14,581 nucleotides of DNA from DATAFT01 sp035544635 (GCA_035544635.1 DATKDQ010000012.1:1-14581), one strand, 5' to 3'. Shown: positions 1 to 7,132, counted from the first letter of the stretch. Numbers and translations: made by a program. The notes: a model not told the origin generated them from the letters alone.

Positions 1-534
1 GCCACCTACGCCGAATCCGCCGGCGACGTTCCCGCCGCCAGCCGCGATCGGGATCGTCACCGGCTGTCCGGGCTGCCCCTGGTCCGGAGTCCCCGGGGCG
101 CGCGGCTGCCCCGCCCCCTGCGGCGGCCCCTCGACGACGAGGCCGAACTCGCCGTGCTCGGTCAGCGGCTCGCTCCAGAGCTGGCGGATCGACCGCGGCT
201 CCATCCCGACCAGCTCCTGGAGCGAGGTCGGGTACCTGCCGAAGCGCTGGTGGAAGACACGGACGCCCTCGGCGTACTGCAGCCCGCGGAAGATCGTCTC
301 CTCCTCCTGGTCGCGCCGGATGAGATAGCTCCAGAGCGGCAGCGCGACCGCTACCAGCACGTTCAGGATGGTGATCGCGACGACGAGGATGACCAGGTTG
401 TAGCCGTCCTCACCGCGGCGGCTCGGGCGGACGACACCGACGATCGATCCGGAGCCGCCGGCGCGCGCCGCTCCGGCGCCGGCTCCCATCGCACGGCTGG
501 ACCGTTTCACGCGACGCTGCGGGCGCCTCACCAT
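1..534 (-). CDS. Pseudopilin-like T2SS protein (third of three), 3' end outside window
   Basis: Partial gene: 178 codons are visible from ATG at 534 and the frame is still open at base 1. A basic N-terminal stretch of about 44 residues precedes Gly44-Tyr45, followed by a hydrophobic helix (residues 46-70, beginning YNLVILVVAI). This has the layout of a prepilin leader and class III signal. The usual Glu at mature position 5 is Ile here (residue 49). After the helix come a charged IRRDQEEE segment, a GLQYAEGVRVFHQRFGRYP-type pseudopilin head, and a Gly/Pro/Gln-rich tail from about residue 136. The start overlaps the stop of the preceding pseudopilin gene by 7 bases; GTG at 531 and ATG at 489 (residue 16) are alternatives. 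The role is inferred as a minor pseudopilus subunit in the inner membrane/periplasm. The family is fairly sure from the layout, but the subunit type (G, H, I, J or K) is not assignable. Confidence 0.78.
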   Translation of the reverse strand, partial: MVRRPQRRVKRSSRAMGAGAGAARAGGSGSIVGVVRPSRRGEDGYNLVILVVAITILNVLVAVALPLWSYLIRRDQEEETIFRGLQYAEGVRVFHQRFGRYPTSLQELVGMEPRSIRQLWSEPLTEHGEFGLVVEGPPQGAGQPRAPGTPDQGQPGQPVTIPIAAGGGNVAGGFGVGG

Positions 535-1028
535 TCGCCGTACGGCTCCCCGTCGATGCTCACGAGCTCCGACCCGGAGTGTACGTCGACGATCCCGGGC
601 TCCTCTCCGTCGAGAAAGCCCTCCTGGCTGAAGAAGTCACCCGCGCCGGTCTCCTCGTCCTCGTAGGTCAGGATCCAGGTCTCCGTGGACCTCGTGATCG
701 GGTCTCGGGGGACCCCCCGCAGGATCCCCTCCTCGACCAGCGCCTCGAGCGTCGGCGGGTATTTCCCCTTGTCACCGTAGAACTGGTCGATGGCATCGCG
801 CAGGGTGCGCAGGTTGGTGCGCAGCACCGCCTCGTGAGCCCTGCGCGGCAGGTTGCGCAGCGCCGGTAGAGCGATCGTCGCCAGGATGCCGATGACGGTG
901 ATGACGATGATCAACTCGAGCAGCGTGAAACCGGCCTGACGCCGGGTGCGAAGGGCGCCTTCCAGGTTCGCCCCGCGCGCTCCCACACCCGCGAACGGCG
1001 ATTCGGTGGCGCAGCTACCACTGCACAT
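528..1028 (-). CDS. GspG-like pseudopilin (second of three)
   Basis: This 166-residue protein carries a textbook prepilin signal: RTRRQAG (cleavage after Gly33) followed by FTLLELIIVITVIGILATIALP, with Phe+1 and Glu+5 (residue 38). The mature part starts with a long amphipathic helix (LRTNLRTLRDAIDQFYGDKG), then KYPPTLEALVEEGIL and a DPITRSTETW segment where GspG proteins have their DPWG-type loop. It ends in GEPYGEW. Known role of the family: the major or a minor subunit of the periplasmic pseudopilus that pushes substrate through the secretin, after processing by prepilin peptidase. The ATG at 1028 overlaps the previous gene by 14 bases. A GTG at 986 would give a more typical 19-residue leader and is a real alternative. 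Of the three pseudopilins this most resembles GspG, but the calcium-site residues of classical GspG are not clearly recognisable. Confidence 0.88.
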   Translation of the reverse strand: MCSGSCATESPFAGVGARGANLEGALRTRRQAGFTLLELIIVITVIGILATIALPALRNLPRRAHEAVLRTNLRTLRDAIDQFYGDKGKYPPTLEALVEEGILRGVPRDPITRSTETWILTYEDEETGAGDFFSQEGFLDGEEPGIVDVHSGSELVSIDGEPYGEW

Positions 1029-1545
1029 ACGGGATCCCGTTGAGGCCGACCTTCGGCGACAGCGAGCGGACGTCGTAGACGTCCTTGCCGCCCCACGACG
1101 TCGCGTCGGGCTCGTCCTGGTAGCTGCGTAGCCCCCATTCGGCCTCGCCGGTGAACGGATCGACCGGAATGCGGCGCAGGAACTTGATCTTGCGGTCGAT
1201 CTGGCCCACCACGTCGACGCCCTCGACCAGCGTCTCCAGGGTCTTCGGATAGCCGTCGGTGCCCAACTCGACCGGCAGGAGGCCGGCATCGCTGTAGCGC
1301 TTGTGCTCGTCGATCGCATTGCGCATCTGCCTGAGCGCGGTGCGCAGCTCCGCCTCCTTGAGCCGCTGGTGAGTGAACTTGGTCACCGGCAGCGTGATGC
1401 CGGCGAGGATGATGAGAAGGGCGCACACGATGACCAGCTCGGCGATCGAGAAGCCCGCCGCCGTGTCGCCGCCGATCGGCCCGGCGCGTTGTAAACCTGC
1501 GGCCCGCACCGCGCTGCCGGCGATCCCTCGGCGCTCCGCGATCAC
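1015..1545 (-). CDS. Pseudopilin (first of three), GspG-like paralogue
   Basis: Starts at GTG 1545, whose GTGA overlaps the gspD stop, with GGAGAG 5 bases upstream. The product is 176 residues. The leader (about 31 residues, ending AAG) is followed by FSIAELVIVCALLIILAGITLPV, giving Phe+1 and Glu+5 (residue 36), the prepilin peptidase and helix-packing signature. The mature region has LKEAELRTALRQMRNAIDEHKR, then GYPKTLETLVEGV, a DPFTGEAEW loop and a C-terminal GIPYVQW. The order of elements (arginine-rich helix, YPxTLExLVE, DPxT, terminal PYxxW) parallels the next gene, so the two look like diverged tandem duplicates. Expected to be a pseudopilus subunit anchored in the inner membrane before assembly. 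Which of the two paralogues is the major pseudopilin cannot be decided from sequence alone. Confidence 0.88.
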   Translation of the reverse strand: MIAERRGIAGSAVRAAGLQRAGPIGGDTAAGFSIAELVIVCALLIILAGITLPVTKFTHQRLKEAELRTALRQMRNAIDEHKRYSDAGLLPVELGTDGYPKTLETLVEGVDVVGQIDRKIKFLRRIPVDPFTGEAEWGLRSYQDEPDATSWGGKDVYDVRSLSPKVGLNGIPYVQW

Positions 1546-4121
1546 GGGCTCTCCGGCCTCGTGGTCTGGTTCGGAACCCGGTCGAGCGGCGGCTCGGGGG
1601 GGCTCGTCGGCGACTGCGGCGCCGTGGCCCCGCCGCCGGTGACCACTACCTTCGCCGGCAGGGTCGACAGCGGCCCGACCACGTCGAGGAACGCGTCGAG
1701 CGCCCGCTTCTTCTCGAACCACACCTCCGCCGCGCCGGGCCTGCGCGCGCGGAAGCGGAGCGTGAGGAGCTCCCCGCGCCCGGCGACGCCGTGGGTGCGG
1801 CCGAGACGGCTGGCGCCCAGCACCACCCGGCCCGCCGTCGCGGTGTCGATCAGCGTCTGCGCCGCGGTCTCGTCCCCGAAAAACGTCCCGGGAGCCGCTT
1901 CGAGCAGCTCCAGCGCCTCGGGGTCGTAGGCCAGGGTCACGGGCAGGTGGGACACCGCGGTCTCCGCTGCGACCTCGAGCGTCACGTCGAAGGTCTCGCC
2001 CATCGCCACCTCGGGCCGCGCCGGCTTCAGCGCGAGACGAACGCCGCCGCCGGGATCGCGCGGGGTCACCGACGCGAAGAGCACGCCGTCCTCGGGCGGC
2101 TCCGCCGGCTCGAGGACGTCCGGTAGCTCCACCGGCTCGAGCGCCGACTGATTCTCGGGCTCCTCCTCCGTCGGTCGGTTGAGCGATGGGCGCCGGGGAA
2201 GGCCCGAAGACGGCGCCAGCTCGATGCCGCGATCGCGCTCCCGCTCCTCCCGCTCCTCCTCGCTCGGCGGCTCCGACTCCTCGGGCACCGCCTCGTCCTG
2301 GCGCAGACCGGGAGGGAGCTGCTCGAGCTGCTGGCGCAGTCGCTCCTGCGCCGCGTCCTCCGCGCTCATCTCACCGTCGAACGGGCCTTCGGTCTCCGAT
2401 TCGACCCGCGGGCTGCCGCCGCGGAAACTGAAGTTGGTCTCGGTGCCGACCCAGATCGGGAGCAGATCCTCGGCCGTGATGTCGGCACGGCGGATGATGT
2501 GCGGCGTGAGCGTGAGCACGATGTCGGTGCGCTGCACCTGGTTCGACCTGCGGCTGAACAGACGCCCGAGGATCGGGATGTCGGCGAGGCCCGGGATCCC
2601 GGTCTCGCTCTGCAGCTCGTCGGTCCGGATCAGCCCGGCGAGGAAGTTGGTCTCCCCGTCCTTGAGCCGGATGGTGGTGGTGATGTTGCGGGTGCCGATG
2701 ATCGGCTGGTTGCCGATGTTGCCGGAGATGTTCGACACCTCGACGCCGACCTCGAGCGTCACCTCGTTGTTGTGGTGGACGCGAGGCTGGATATCGATCG
2801 TGATGCCGACGTCGGTGTACTGGAACGAGGTCAGCGGCACGATGTTGCCGCCGATGGTGTTCCCGGTGTTGAAGCTGGTAACCGGGATCGGCACCCGGTC
2901 GCCGATGACCAGGTTCGCCTTCTCGCCTTCGCTGATGCGCAGCTGCGGCTTGGCCAGGATCTGGGCGTCGGTGTTGTCCTTGACGAAGTCGACCAGGAAG
3001 CTCGGGATCGTGACCAGCCAGCTCGAGGAGTCGATGAACTCGAGCTCGGAGAGGCGGATGACGGCGCCGGCCCCGCGGCCGCCGTCGCCGCCCTCGTCGT
3101 CGCCGCCGACCTGCTCGCCGTCGAGCGTGAAACCGAGCTGATAGCCGGGGTCGAGCGACATTCCCAGCTCGCGCAGCTTGGACGAGTTGATCTGCATCAG
3201 CTCGACGTCGATCACCACCTCGGCACGCGCCTTGTCGTTGGTCTCGATCAGCCTCTCGGCCACCTTCACGCGGTCGGCGGTGTCACGGAGGATGATGGCG
3301 TTGAGCCGCTCGTTGGCGGCGACTTTCCGCGAGTCGACCAGACTGCGCAGCATGGTCATGACGTCGCGCACCTCCGAGTTGGAGAGGAAGAAGGTCTGGA
3401 TCATCAGATCCTCGTAGGCGCGGCGGTTCTGCGGCGTATCGGCGGCGATGATGATCGAGTGCTGGTCGACGACCTTGTAGAAGTGGCCGGAGGCGCGCAT
3501 CAGGATCTCGAGCGCATCCTGCGCCGTCACCTGCTTGAGCTCGATAGCGATCTCCTGGTCGCGCAGGCGGGGGTCGAACAGGACGTTGATCCCGAACGCC
3601 TTCCCCAGCGCGCGGTAGATGTCCATCACCGACACCGGCTCGGGGAAGTCGAGGTCGATCGGCTCGTCGGAGCGAGGATCGAGAGTCGGCGGCTGCGCCA
3701 GCGCTCCGCGGGTGCGCTGCTTCAGGGTGTCGAGACTGGTGGCGTAGTCGCGCTGCTCGCGCGCCGCCTTGAGCAGCTCGCGCACCTTCTCGAGCTCGAC
3801 CTGCGCGTACTGATTGGTGGGGTCGAGCTGAACCGCCTCTTGGAGCTCGACCAGAGCGCGCTCGAGCTGGCCCGCCTCCTGGTACTTCTTCGCCAGCTCG
3901 AAGTGGGCGAGCGACGCCTGCAGCTTCGCGCGCAAGAGTCCGGCGCGGTACTCGATGTTGCCGGGTTCGGCACGCACCAGCTCGATGTAGTGCAGGACCG
4001 CCTGGTCCCAGTCGCCGATCTGCTCCGCGACCCTGACCTCGCGCTCGAGGCGGTAGCTCGCGCAGGAAGCGGCGAGCACGGCGACGGCGAGGACGGCCCA
4101 GACGTTGCGAGCGGAACGCAT
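1542..4121 (-). CDS. gspD: Secretin lipoprotein (GspD-type) with N-terminal TPRs and C-terminal cohesin-like domain
   Basis: This 859-residue protein forms the outer-membrane channel of the secretion system. Residues 1-20 are a lipoprotein signal peptide (VLAASC, lipidated Cys20). Residues about 33-115 hold two TPR-like repeats (GDWDQAVLHYIELVRAEPGN; QLERALVELQEAVQLDPTN). An N0/STN domain (about 155-228) and a secretin-N domain (about 238-300) follow. After a Gly/Asp-rich loop (339-352) comes the secretin core (about 380-545), with the signature around VPIPVTSF and TGIPGLADIPILGRLF. An acidic, Pro/Glu-rich linker (about 570-690) leads to a cohesin-like beta domain (about 692-828) with LAYDPEALELL, GRVVLG and GELLTLRFRA. 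It is longer than classical GspD (about 650-700) because of both added ends. A strong SD lies upstream. It partners the GspC/PilP-like protein encoded just before it, whose HR domain should contact N0. Confidence 0.95.
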   Translation of the reverse strand: MRSARNVWAVLAVAVLAASCASYRLEREVRVAEQIGDWDQAVLHYIELVRAEPGNIEYRAGLLRAKLQASLAHFELAKKYQEAGQLERALVELQEAVQLDPTNQYAQVELEKVRELLKAAREQRDYATSLDTLKQRTRGALAQPPTLDPRSDEPIDLDFPEPVSVMDIYRALGKAFGINVLFDPRLRDQEIAIELKQVTAQDALEILMRASGHFYKVVDQHSIIIAADTPQNRRAYEDLMIQTFFLSNSEVRDVMTMLRSLVDSRKVAANERLNAIILRDTADRVKVAERLIETNDKARAEVVIDVELMQINSSKLRELGMSLDPGYQLGFTLDGEQVGGDDEGGDGGRGAGAVIRLSELEFIDSSSWLVTIPSFLVDFVKDNTDAQILAKPQLRISEGEKANLVIGDRVPIPVTSFNTGNTIGGNIVPLTSFQYTDVGITIDIQPRVHHNNEVTLEVGVEVSNISGNIGNQPIIGTRNITTTIRLKDGETNFLAGLIRTDELQSETGIPGLADIPILGRLFSRRSNQVQRTDIVLTLTPHIIRRADITAEDLLPIWVGTETNFSFRGGSPRVESETEGPFDGEMSAEDAAQERLRQQLEQLPPGLRQDEAVPEESEPPSEEEREERERDRGIELAPSSGLPRRPSLNRPTEEEPENQSALEPVELPDVLEPAEPPEDGVLFASVTPRDPGGGVRLALKPARPEVAMGETFDVTLEVAAETAVSHLPVTLAYDPEALELLEAAPGTFFGDETAAQTLIDTATAGRVVLGASRLGRTHGVAGRGELLTLRFRARRPGAAEVWFEKKRALDAFLDVVGPLSTLPAKVVVTGGGATAPQSPTSPPEPPLDRVPNQTTRPESP
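1638..2048 (-). other. Cohesin-like domain at the C-terminus of the secretin
   Basis: Residues about 692-828 of the secretin. The order of elements fits the cohesin fold: an opening strand with a G-E-T-F-D-V-T-L turn, a YDPEALEL strand, a G-T-F-F loop, a GRVVLGASR strand, a GVAGRGELLTLRF strand and a closing V-V-V strand before a Pro-rich tail. Known cohesins bind dockerins, but cohesin-like domains also occur in non-cellulosomal proteins. No dockerin is visible in this window. The domain call rests on my reading of motif order and has not been checked with a profile. Confidence 0.75.
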
Positions 4122-4130
4122 CTCGGTGAC

Positions 4131-4137
4131 TCCTCCT
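4131..4137 (-). promoter_or_regulatory. Strong Shine-Dalgarno site for gspD
   Basis: On the minus strand, AGGAGGA overlaps the TAG stop of the GspC/PilP-like gene and sits 9 bases before the gspD ATG at 4121. It is the clearest SD in the operon and fits a high requirement for the multimeric secretin. It also fixes the gspD start. Confidence 0.75.
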
Positions 4138-4681
4138 ATCCCCCGACCGCCAGTCGCTGTGGCGGAACATCGGGAAAACCGACGAAGGTGAGGTCGACGG
4201 ACTCGTAGCCGATGGCATGCACGACGAACTTGCCGGCGAGGGTCTCGCCGTGCATGGCGTTGTAGATCGTCCTGCCGTCGGAGAACACGGCGATGCGGCG
4301 CTGCGACTGTCCGAAGCTTCCCAGGTAGGAGAGATCGACGTCGGGCGGCCGCGGACCCGATGGCGGAGGCGGCGGCGCCTGGATCGGCGGCGGCGCCGGT
4401 TGGGGAGGAGGCGGCGGCGGGGGCCGCGGAACAACGAAGCGGAAGGGGTCGCGGCCGACCTCGATCTCGCCGGAGCGGCCGGCGAGCGCCTCGAGGTCGA
4501 GCGTGCGCGCGTCGGCGACGACCAGGGCCTTGGCGGCGCCCCTCGCGCTCGAGGGTCCGCTTCCGGCGGCTCCCAGCGGCGCGCCGCCGGAGAGCGGCGA
4601 CAGCATGCGGAAGCCCTGCACCAGGAGCACCAGGGCGAAGACACCGAGCAGGAGCCGCTCGCGGCTCTCGAGTCGCCTCAC
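4136..4681 (-). CDS. GspC/PilP-like inner-membrane connector with proline-rich linker
   Basis: 181 residues from GTG 4681, whose GTGA overlaps the stop of the PilO-like gene, with GGAG 4-5 bases upstream. Residues 9-25 form one transmembrane helix (LLLGVFALVLLVQGF) behind a short basic cytoplasmic tail. A low-complexity region and a GRDPF motif (77-81, like PilP/GspC proteins) lead into a very proline-rich linker (85-113). The C-terminal domain (about 116-178) has DLSYLGSFG, RRIAVFSDGRTIYNAMHGETLAGKF and VDLTFVG. This is the pattern of the GspC homology region/PilP beta domain (strand, 'G..Y....G..L.G' and closing strands). In the family this domain links the inner-membrane platform to the secretin N0 domain. 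The position directly before gspD supports the role. PilP and GspC are distant homologues and I cannot choose between the names. Confidence 0.82.
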   Translation of the reverse strand: MRRLESRERLLLGVFALVLLVQGFRMLSPLSGGAPLGAAGSGPSSARGAAKALVVADARTLDLEALAGRSGEIEVGRDPFRFVVPRPPPPPPPQPAPPPIQAPPPPPSGPRPPDVDLSYLGSFGQSQRRIAVFSDGRTIYNAMHGETLAGKFVVHAIGYESVDLTFVGFPDVPPQRLAVGG

Positions 4682-5283
4682 GACTCCGAGCTCCTCGAGG
4701 GGGCGCGGGGCGCGTTCGCGGACCGGCGGTCGGGCTCGCGGACGAAGAAGGTCGAGACCTGCAGATTGATGCCCAGTCCCGAAGCGGCGCTGGGGCGCAG
4801 CCCGACGCGCTCGAGCACCAGGAACAGATCCGACAGCTCGAGCAGGTTGATCAGCGTGCGGAGCTGCGCGTAGGTTCCCTCCACGCCGAAGACGAGCGAC
4901 ATCCGCACCAGTCCGTACTCGTCGATCGACTCCTCGGGATAGGAGATCGCCTGGGGCTCCAGACCGGCGCGCTGCGCCAGCCGCTTGACCTCGGTGATCA
5001 GCTCCGTCAACCGCTCCTCCTGGGTGGAGAAGCGCTCGCGGTACAGCTCCTCGAGCGCGTGCTGGCTGGCGCGGGCATCGGCGAGCACGTGCTCGATCGT
5101 CTCCTCCTTCTCGGCGAGCGCCGCGAGCTCCCGGGTTTCCGCCTCGAGCTGCCTCTCCATGTCCGCGAACCCGGCGCCGGTGCGACCCGGATGCAGGACC
5201 AGAATCGCCGCGTTCGCGATCGCGAACGCCAGCGGCAACCCCCACACCCACCACCGCGCACGCCAGGCGGTGGAGAGTCTCAT
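4678..5283 (-). CDS. PilO/GspM-like inner-membrane assembly platform protein
   Basis: 201 residues, starting at ATG 5283 in an ATGA overlap with the PilN-like gene and preceded by GAGGTGA. A single transmembrane helix (about residues 12-30, WVWGLPLAFAIANAAILVL) is followed by a long coiled-coil segment (about 38-108) rich in Glu, Arg and Leu. A small ferredoxin-like periplasmic domain follows (about 110-180: YGLVRMSLVFGVEGTYAQLR, LINLLELSDLFLVLERVGL, LGINLQVSTFF). This matches the PilO layout, including the typical 'G.Y..l..fl..le' element. PilO and GspM form part of the platform with PilN/GspL around the motor. The C-terminal tail after residue 183 is basic, Ser/Pro-rich and probably disordered. 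The call is supported by the preceding PilM and PilN-like genes in the order found in type IV pilus clusters. Confidence 0.87.
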   Translation of the reverse strand: MRLSTAWRARWWVWGLPLAFAIANAAILVLHPGRTGAGFADMERQLEAETRELAALAEKEETIEHVLADARASQHALEELYRERFSTQEERLTELITEVKRLAQRAGLEPQAISYPEESIDEYGLVRMSLVFGVEGTYAQLRTLINLLELSDLFLVLERVGLRPSAASGLGINLQVSTFFVREPDRRSANAPRAPSRSSES

Positions 5284-6122
5284 CGACTCACCTCGGAGGC
5301 GGGGCCGCGCCGATCGTTCGGTAGCGCGGCGGTCTCGCCCGCGGCCACCCCCGCCGATTCGTCGTCGCCATCGCCGGCGTCGGCCGGGGCGGCCTGGCCC
5401 AGATCGAATGTGCCTGCGAGGTCCACGGCGGCGGCGGGCCGGTGCGACTCCTCCGGCGCCAGCCGCGGCCGGTAGCGGACGTCGACGGTGAACTCCACCT
5501 CGCCGGCGGCGCTGCTCTCCTGGTACAGCCGCGGCCGCTCGAAGGCGGGCGCCGAGAAGAACGCGTCGATCAACCGATAGAGCTCCTGGTCGCTCCTCGC
5601 CACACCCCGGATCTTGAAGTCGACCATCTCCTCTTCCGGCCGAGCCGCCGGCGCGCCGCGCGCCGTCCTCCGGCCGCGGTCCTGGAACACCGGATTGAGG
5701 CCGACCAGACGCACCCCGTCGGGCAGTGTGGTCGCGATGCGCTCGAACAGCAGGCTCCACGGAAAGGTGCGCTCCGCGATCCTTTGGTTGAGGAAGTCGA
5801 CCTGGTCGTTCTGCGCCGCGAGCTTCAGGCGGCCGAGCTCCTCACCCGTGCTCACGATGTCGCGGCTCCGCCGTTCGATCTCGCTTCGCGTGGCGGCGAG
5901 TCGGGCGCGCAGCGCGGTCGATTCGTGGCGATACTGGAGCCACAGGAAAGTGTTCACGCCGGCCAGCAGCGCACCCAGGATCCACATCGCCAGAGTGAAG
6001 CGCTGCACCGGGCGGCGGTTGACGAACGGCGCCGCCGCGAGGTTGACCAGCAGAGAGCTGGCACCAGGAGGTTGGGCGGGGCGCGGGTCGGCCGATGGCC
6101 GCCCGGACAAGCGGGAGCTCAC
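5280..6122 (-). CDS. PilN-like fimbrial/T2SS assembly protein
   Basis: 280 residues from GTG 6122, in a GTGA overlap with the PilM-like gene and with GGAGG 5 bases upstream. The N-terminus has the PilN signature SLLVNLAAAPFVNRRPVQR (23-41), which in PilN docks into a groove of PilM. A transmembrane helix (about 43-63) and a coiled coil (about 65-115) follow. Next is the periplasmic domain with the family's FPWSLLFERIATTLPDGVRLVGL element (120-142) and VDFKIRGVARSDQELYRLIDAF. A C-terminal tail from about residue 222 is rich in Ala, Pro, Glu and Asp and is longer than in typical PilN (about 180-210 residues). The protein is expected to sit in the inner membrane, coupling PilM in the cytoplasm to PilO in the periplasm. 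Confidence 0.9.
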   Translation of the reverse strand: MSSRLSGRPSADPRPAQPPGASSLLVNLAAAPFVNRRPVQRFTLAMWILGALLAGVNTFLWLQYRHESTALRARLAATRSEIERRSRDIVSTGEELGRLKLAAQNDQVDFLNQRIAERTFPWSLLFERIATTLPDGVRLVGLNPVFQDRGRRTARGAPAARPEEEMVDFKIRGVARSDQELYRLIDAFFSAPAFERPRLYQESSAAGEVEFTVDVRYRPRLAPEESHRPAAAVDLAGTFDLGQAAPADAGDGDDESAGVAAGETAALPNDRRGPASEVSR

Positions 6123-7132
6123 GCGACCTCCAGCGCCGCGGCGGCGAGAAGGGGTGCGAGTCGGTGCCAGGCGGCGCCGGTCGATCCCGACGGCGGCCCG
6201 GAGACGCCGGCGATCGCGCCCGCGCCCGGCAGATCGGCCGCGCCGAGCGGCCGCGCGGCGAGCGAGAAGCGATCGCGCAGCAGCTCGACCCAGGTGGTGG
6301 CGGCCGCCGGCGCGCCGCAGACCAGGACCTCGCCGCCGAAGCGCCCCGGCAGATGCTCCTCGAGGAAGCCGAGCAGGATGCGGAGATCCTGCGCCACGTG
6401 CGCGGCCTGGCCGGGATCGCCGGGATCCACCTGGAGCGCCCGGTAGCGCACTACGAACGGCGCCCCGCCGGCGAGATAGCAGAGGCAGTATCCATCGGGC
6501 TCGAGATTCACCAGGAGAAGATCGGCATCGGGATCGCCAGGAGGTTCAGCTGCTACCGTTCCGGCACGATGGCGGAGCAGCGACATCAGGTAGAGACTGC
6601 GGCTCGCCACCTGCCCGATGCGTACACCGCGCGCCTCGAAAACCGCCTCCAGATCGCGCAGCACCTGCTCGAGGGCGAACGCGAAGAGGAGCCGGGCGCC
6701 GGTCCCGGAGGGTCCCGCGACCGCTGGCACCACGGTGGCGCGCAGCCGCAGGTCCTCGACGCGGAACGGAACCAGCTTCTTGAGCTTGAAGCGGAGGATG
6801 TCGTCCCCGGGGTTCGCTCCGAGCTCGTCCTCGAGCGGCGCGAACAGGAGGCGCAGCCAGCGGTCGGGCAGCACCAGCGAGGCCTCGGTCGGCGCCGGCG
6901 AGGTCTCGGCCAGCACGGCCTCGAGCGCGTGGTCGAAGGCCTCGCGGCCGCGCAGCGGTCCGCCCAGAGGACCGGCGTGGAAGGTGTCCGGAGGGAGCTC
7001 GACCTCGGCCAGGCGCTCGAGATCGAAGCCGCCCCCGCTCCGTGCGAAGCCACCGTAGCGGATCGCCCCCGCCTCGATCGCGAACACGTGGGGCGGCACC
7101 GGCACCGGAGCGAGCCCGAGCAGCCGCGCCAT
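6119..7132 (-). CDS. PilM/GspL-like actin-fold assembly ATPase-like protein
   Basis: 337 residues from ATG 7132, which has GGGAG 4-5 bases upstream and starts close to the first strand of the fold. GTG 7204 or TTG 7222 would add 24-30 low-complexity residues and restore tight coupling to gspE, so the start is uncertain. The actin-like fold is seen as PHVFAIEAGAIRYGGFA (phosphate-1 strand; the usual D-G-S is E-A-G here), then EASLVLPDRWLRLLF, DILRFKLKKLVPFRVEDLRL (the PilM/GspL helix) and LLLVNLEPDGYCLCYLAGG (second subdomain), ending in a GGEVLVCGAP strand. No transmembrane helix is seen, so it is PilM-like rather than full GspL, whose membrane part corresponds to the separate PilN-like gene. 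Cytoplasmic; expected to bind the PilN N-terminus and GspE. Degenerate nucleotide-binding motifs make ATP binding doubtful. Confidence 0.85.
   Translation of the reverse strand: MARLLGLAPVPVPPHVFAIEAGAIRYGGFARSGGGFDLERLAEVELPPDTFHAGPLGGPLRGREAFDHALEAVLAETSPAPTEASLVLPDRWLRLLFAPLEDELGANPGDDILRFKLKKLVPFRVEDLRLRATVVPAVAGPSGTGARLLFAFALEQVLRDLEAVFEARGVRIGQVASRSLYLMSLLRHRAGTVAAEPPGDPDADLLLVNLEPDGYCLCYLAGGAPFVVRYRALQVDPGDPGQAAHVAQDLRILLGFLEEHLPGRFGGEVLVCGAPAAATTWVELLRDRFSLAARPLGAADLPGAGAIAGVSGPPSGSTGAAWHRLAPLLAAAALEVA

Noticed and set aside
2499..4208. Long plus-strand open frame (569 codons) opposite the secretin gene
   Set aside because: Its product is rich in Asp, Arg, Val and Leu with no domain, and it lies wholly antisense to gspD, whose lipobox, N domains and secretin core are clear. 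It is a GC-bias shadow.
4682..5254. Extended start for the GspC/PilP-like frame
   Set aside because: The extension is Arg/Gly/Ala-rich shadow of the PilO-like gene. GTG 4681 with an SD and GTGA overlap gives a sensible single-helix membrane protein.
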